The translations under genes and the position numbers were made by a program. Below the pieces are notes generated by a model. It was not told the DNA's origin and ran no database searches. It worked only from the letters and a program-made list of their open reading frames with translations. DNA of 64,000 nucleotides. Origin: Chitinophaga pinensis (GTDB taxonomy: Bacteria; Bacteroidota; Bacteroidia; Chitinophagales; Chitinophagaceae). Below, in pieces: positions 63,643 through 64,000 of the stretch. The stretch spans positions 1 through 64,000 of the forward strand of contig CAMDVD010000002.1 in NCBI GenBank assembly GCA_945878115.1, written 5' to 3'. Position 1 is the first letter of the stretch. Each line of letters starts with the position of its first letter.

Positions 63643-64000
63643 TTAATCGATATTTTGGTTTATTTCTTGAATAAGGTGGGCAAAGTAAGTGCTTTTTTCG
63701 GGATTACGCAAACTTAATTTTTTATACATATCAATCGCTTTATCCGTCTTGCCTTGCTTTGCTAAAATTTTTGCCAATGCTTCACTGATGATGCCTGTTT
63801 CTGTTGAGATAGAGTCCATTGCCTGTTTAAAAATTGACTCAGGAATTTCATCGGTATCATCGTCTGATGCCGAGGCGAGTTTTTCTTGTTGCCATGCAGC
63901 TTTTAATGCTCGCTTTTCATTTTCTTCTTCTTTTTCCTTCTCATTTATTTGCTTGTAATGGTTCAACCAATCGGTAAAACTCATCATCACCATGAGTGAT
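63643..64000 (-). CDS. C-terminal part of a TPR-like protein, cut by the window edge
   Basis: The frame is open to the window edge and its true start lies beyond 64000, so the ATG at 63993 is probably internal. The visible ~119 residues have SFTDWLNHYKQIN, a charged coiled-coil (EKEKEEENEKRAL), an acidic linker and a terminal TPR-like unit (LAKILAKQGKTDKAIDMYKKL). In many Bacteroidota a TPR-bearing protein lies before secG. The function is unknown. Confidence 0.7.
   Translation of the reverse strand, partial: SLMVMMSFTDWLNHYKQINEKEKEEENEKRALKAAWQQEKLASASDDDTDEIPESIFKQAMDSISTETGIISEALAKILAKQGKTDKAIDMYKKLSLRNPEKSTYFAHLIQEINQNID

Overview
The window is a chromosomal segment of a Bacteroidota bacterium, probably close to Chitinophagales, although the rank is inference. 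Evidence: AT-rich DNA; many exported proteins ending in type IX secretion (T9SS) sorting domains with a YPNP-type motif; a DUF5686 outer-membrane protein; ClpC, SecG, PanD and RfaE2 of Bacteroidota type; several TAnnTTTG-like -7 promoter elements; and several families of short dispersed palindromes and heptanucleotide repeats.

Layout. 1-10.6 kb: housekeeping and stress genes (STAS protein, ClpC, DinB-like protein, cysteine desulfurase, HmuY-like lipoprotein, endonuclease III, TPR protein, acyl-CoA ligase, tRNA-Arg). 11.1-23.8 kb: a compact plus-strand denitrification cluster: an Fe-S Rrf2 regulator, an outer-membrane porin, NirK with a fused haem-c domain, NirV, a small membrane protein, Sco, a cytochrome c, NorC, NorB, the Ric di-iron repair protein, NorQ, NorD, then a second NorC-like/NorB-like pair. 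No NosZ is present here. 24.0-30.9 kb: a copper-handling block (Met-rich metal-binding protein, CopA P-type ATPase, a multicopper oxidase fused to an outer-membrane barrel) followed by a T9SS-exported protein. 31-45.8 kb: small enzymes and regulators, T9SS proteins, a HEPN gene pair lying between two copies of a T9SS tail sequence, and a panD-flippase-rfaE2 run. 46.1-54.2 kb: a very large secreted metalloprotease/adhesin gene interrupted at three places, plus another T9SS protein. 54.5-64 kb: a glycosyltransferase with TPRs, a disrupted aspartyl protease, an antitoxin with a decayed PIN toxin, an LTA-synthase-like sulfatase, an Lrp regulator, AhcY, SecG and the 3' end of a TPR-like gene.

How it works together. 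Nitrite would be reduced to NO by the lipid-anchored NirK-haem c protein, with copper delivered by Sco and the cytochromes supplying electrons. NO would be removed by the conventional NorCB, whose metal centre is matured by NorQ/NorD. Ric would repair NO-damaged iron centres, and the Rrf2 protein could sense NO through its three cysteines. The adjacent copper block fits the copper demand of NirK.

Most notable. (1) The second NorB-like protein (22437-23774) keeps the haem and two metal-B histidines, but Asn replaces the third metal-B His, Val replaces the catalytic Glu, and Met replaces a low-spin haem His. This points to a non-canonical NO-reacting haem-copper enzyme. (2) The 46.1-52.7 kb gene carries ten copies of a 7-bp repeat between its ATG and its signal peptide. 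The copy number present puts the ATG out of frame, and 8 or 11 copies would restore it, as in a phase-variable switch. A C7 tract and an in-frame TAA interrupt the same gene further on.
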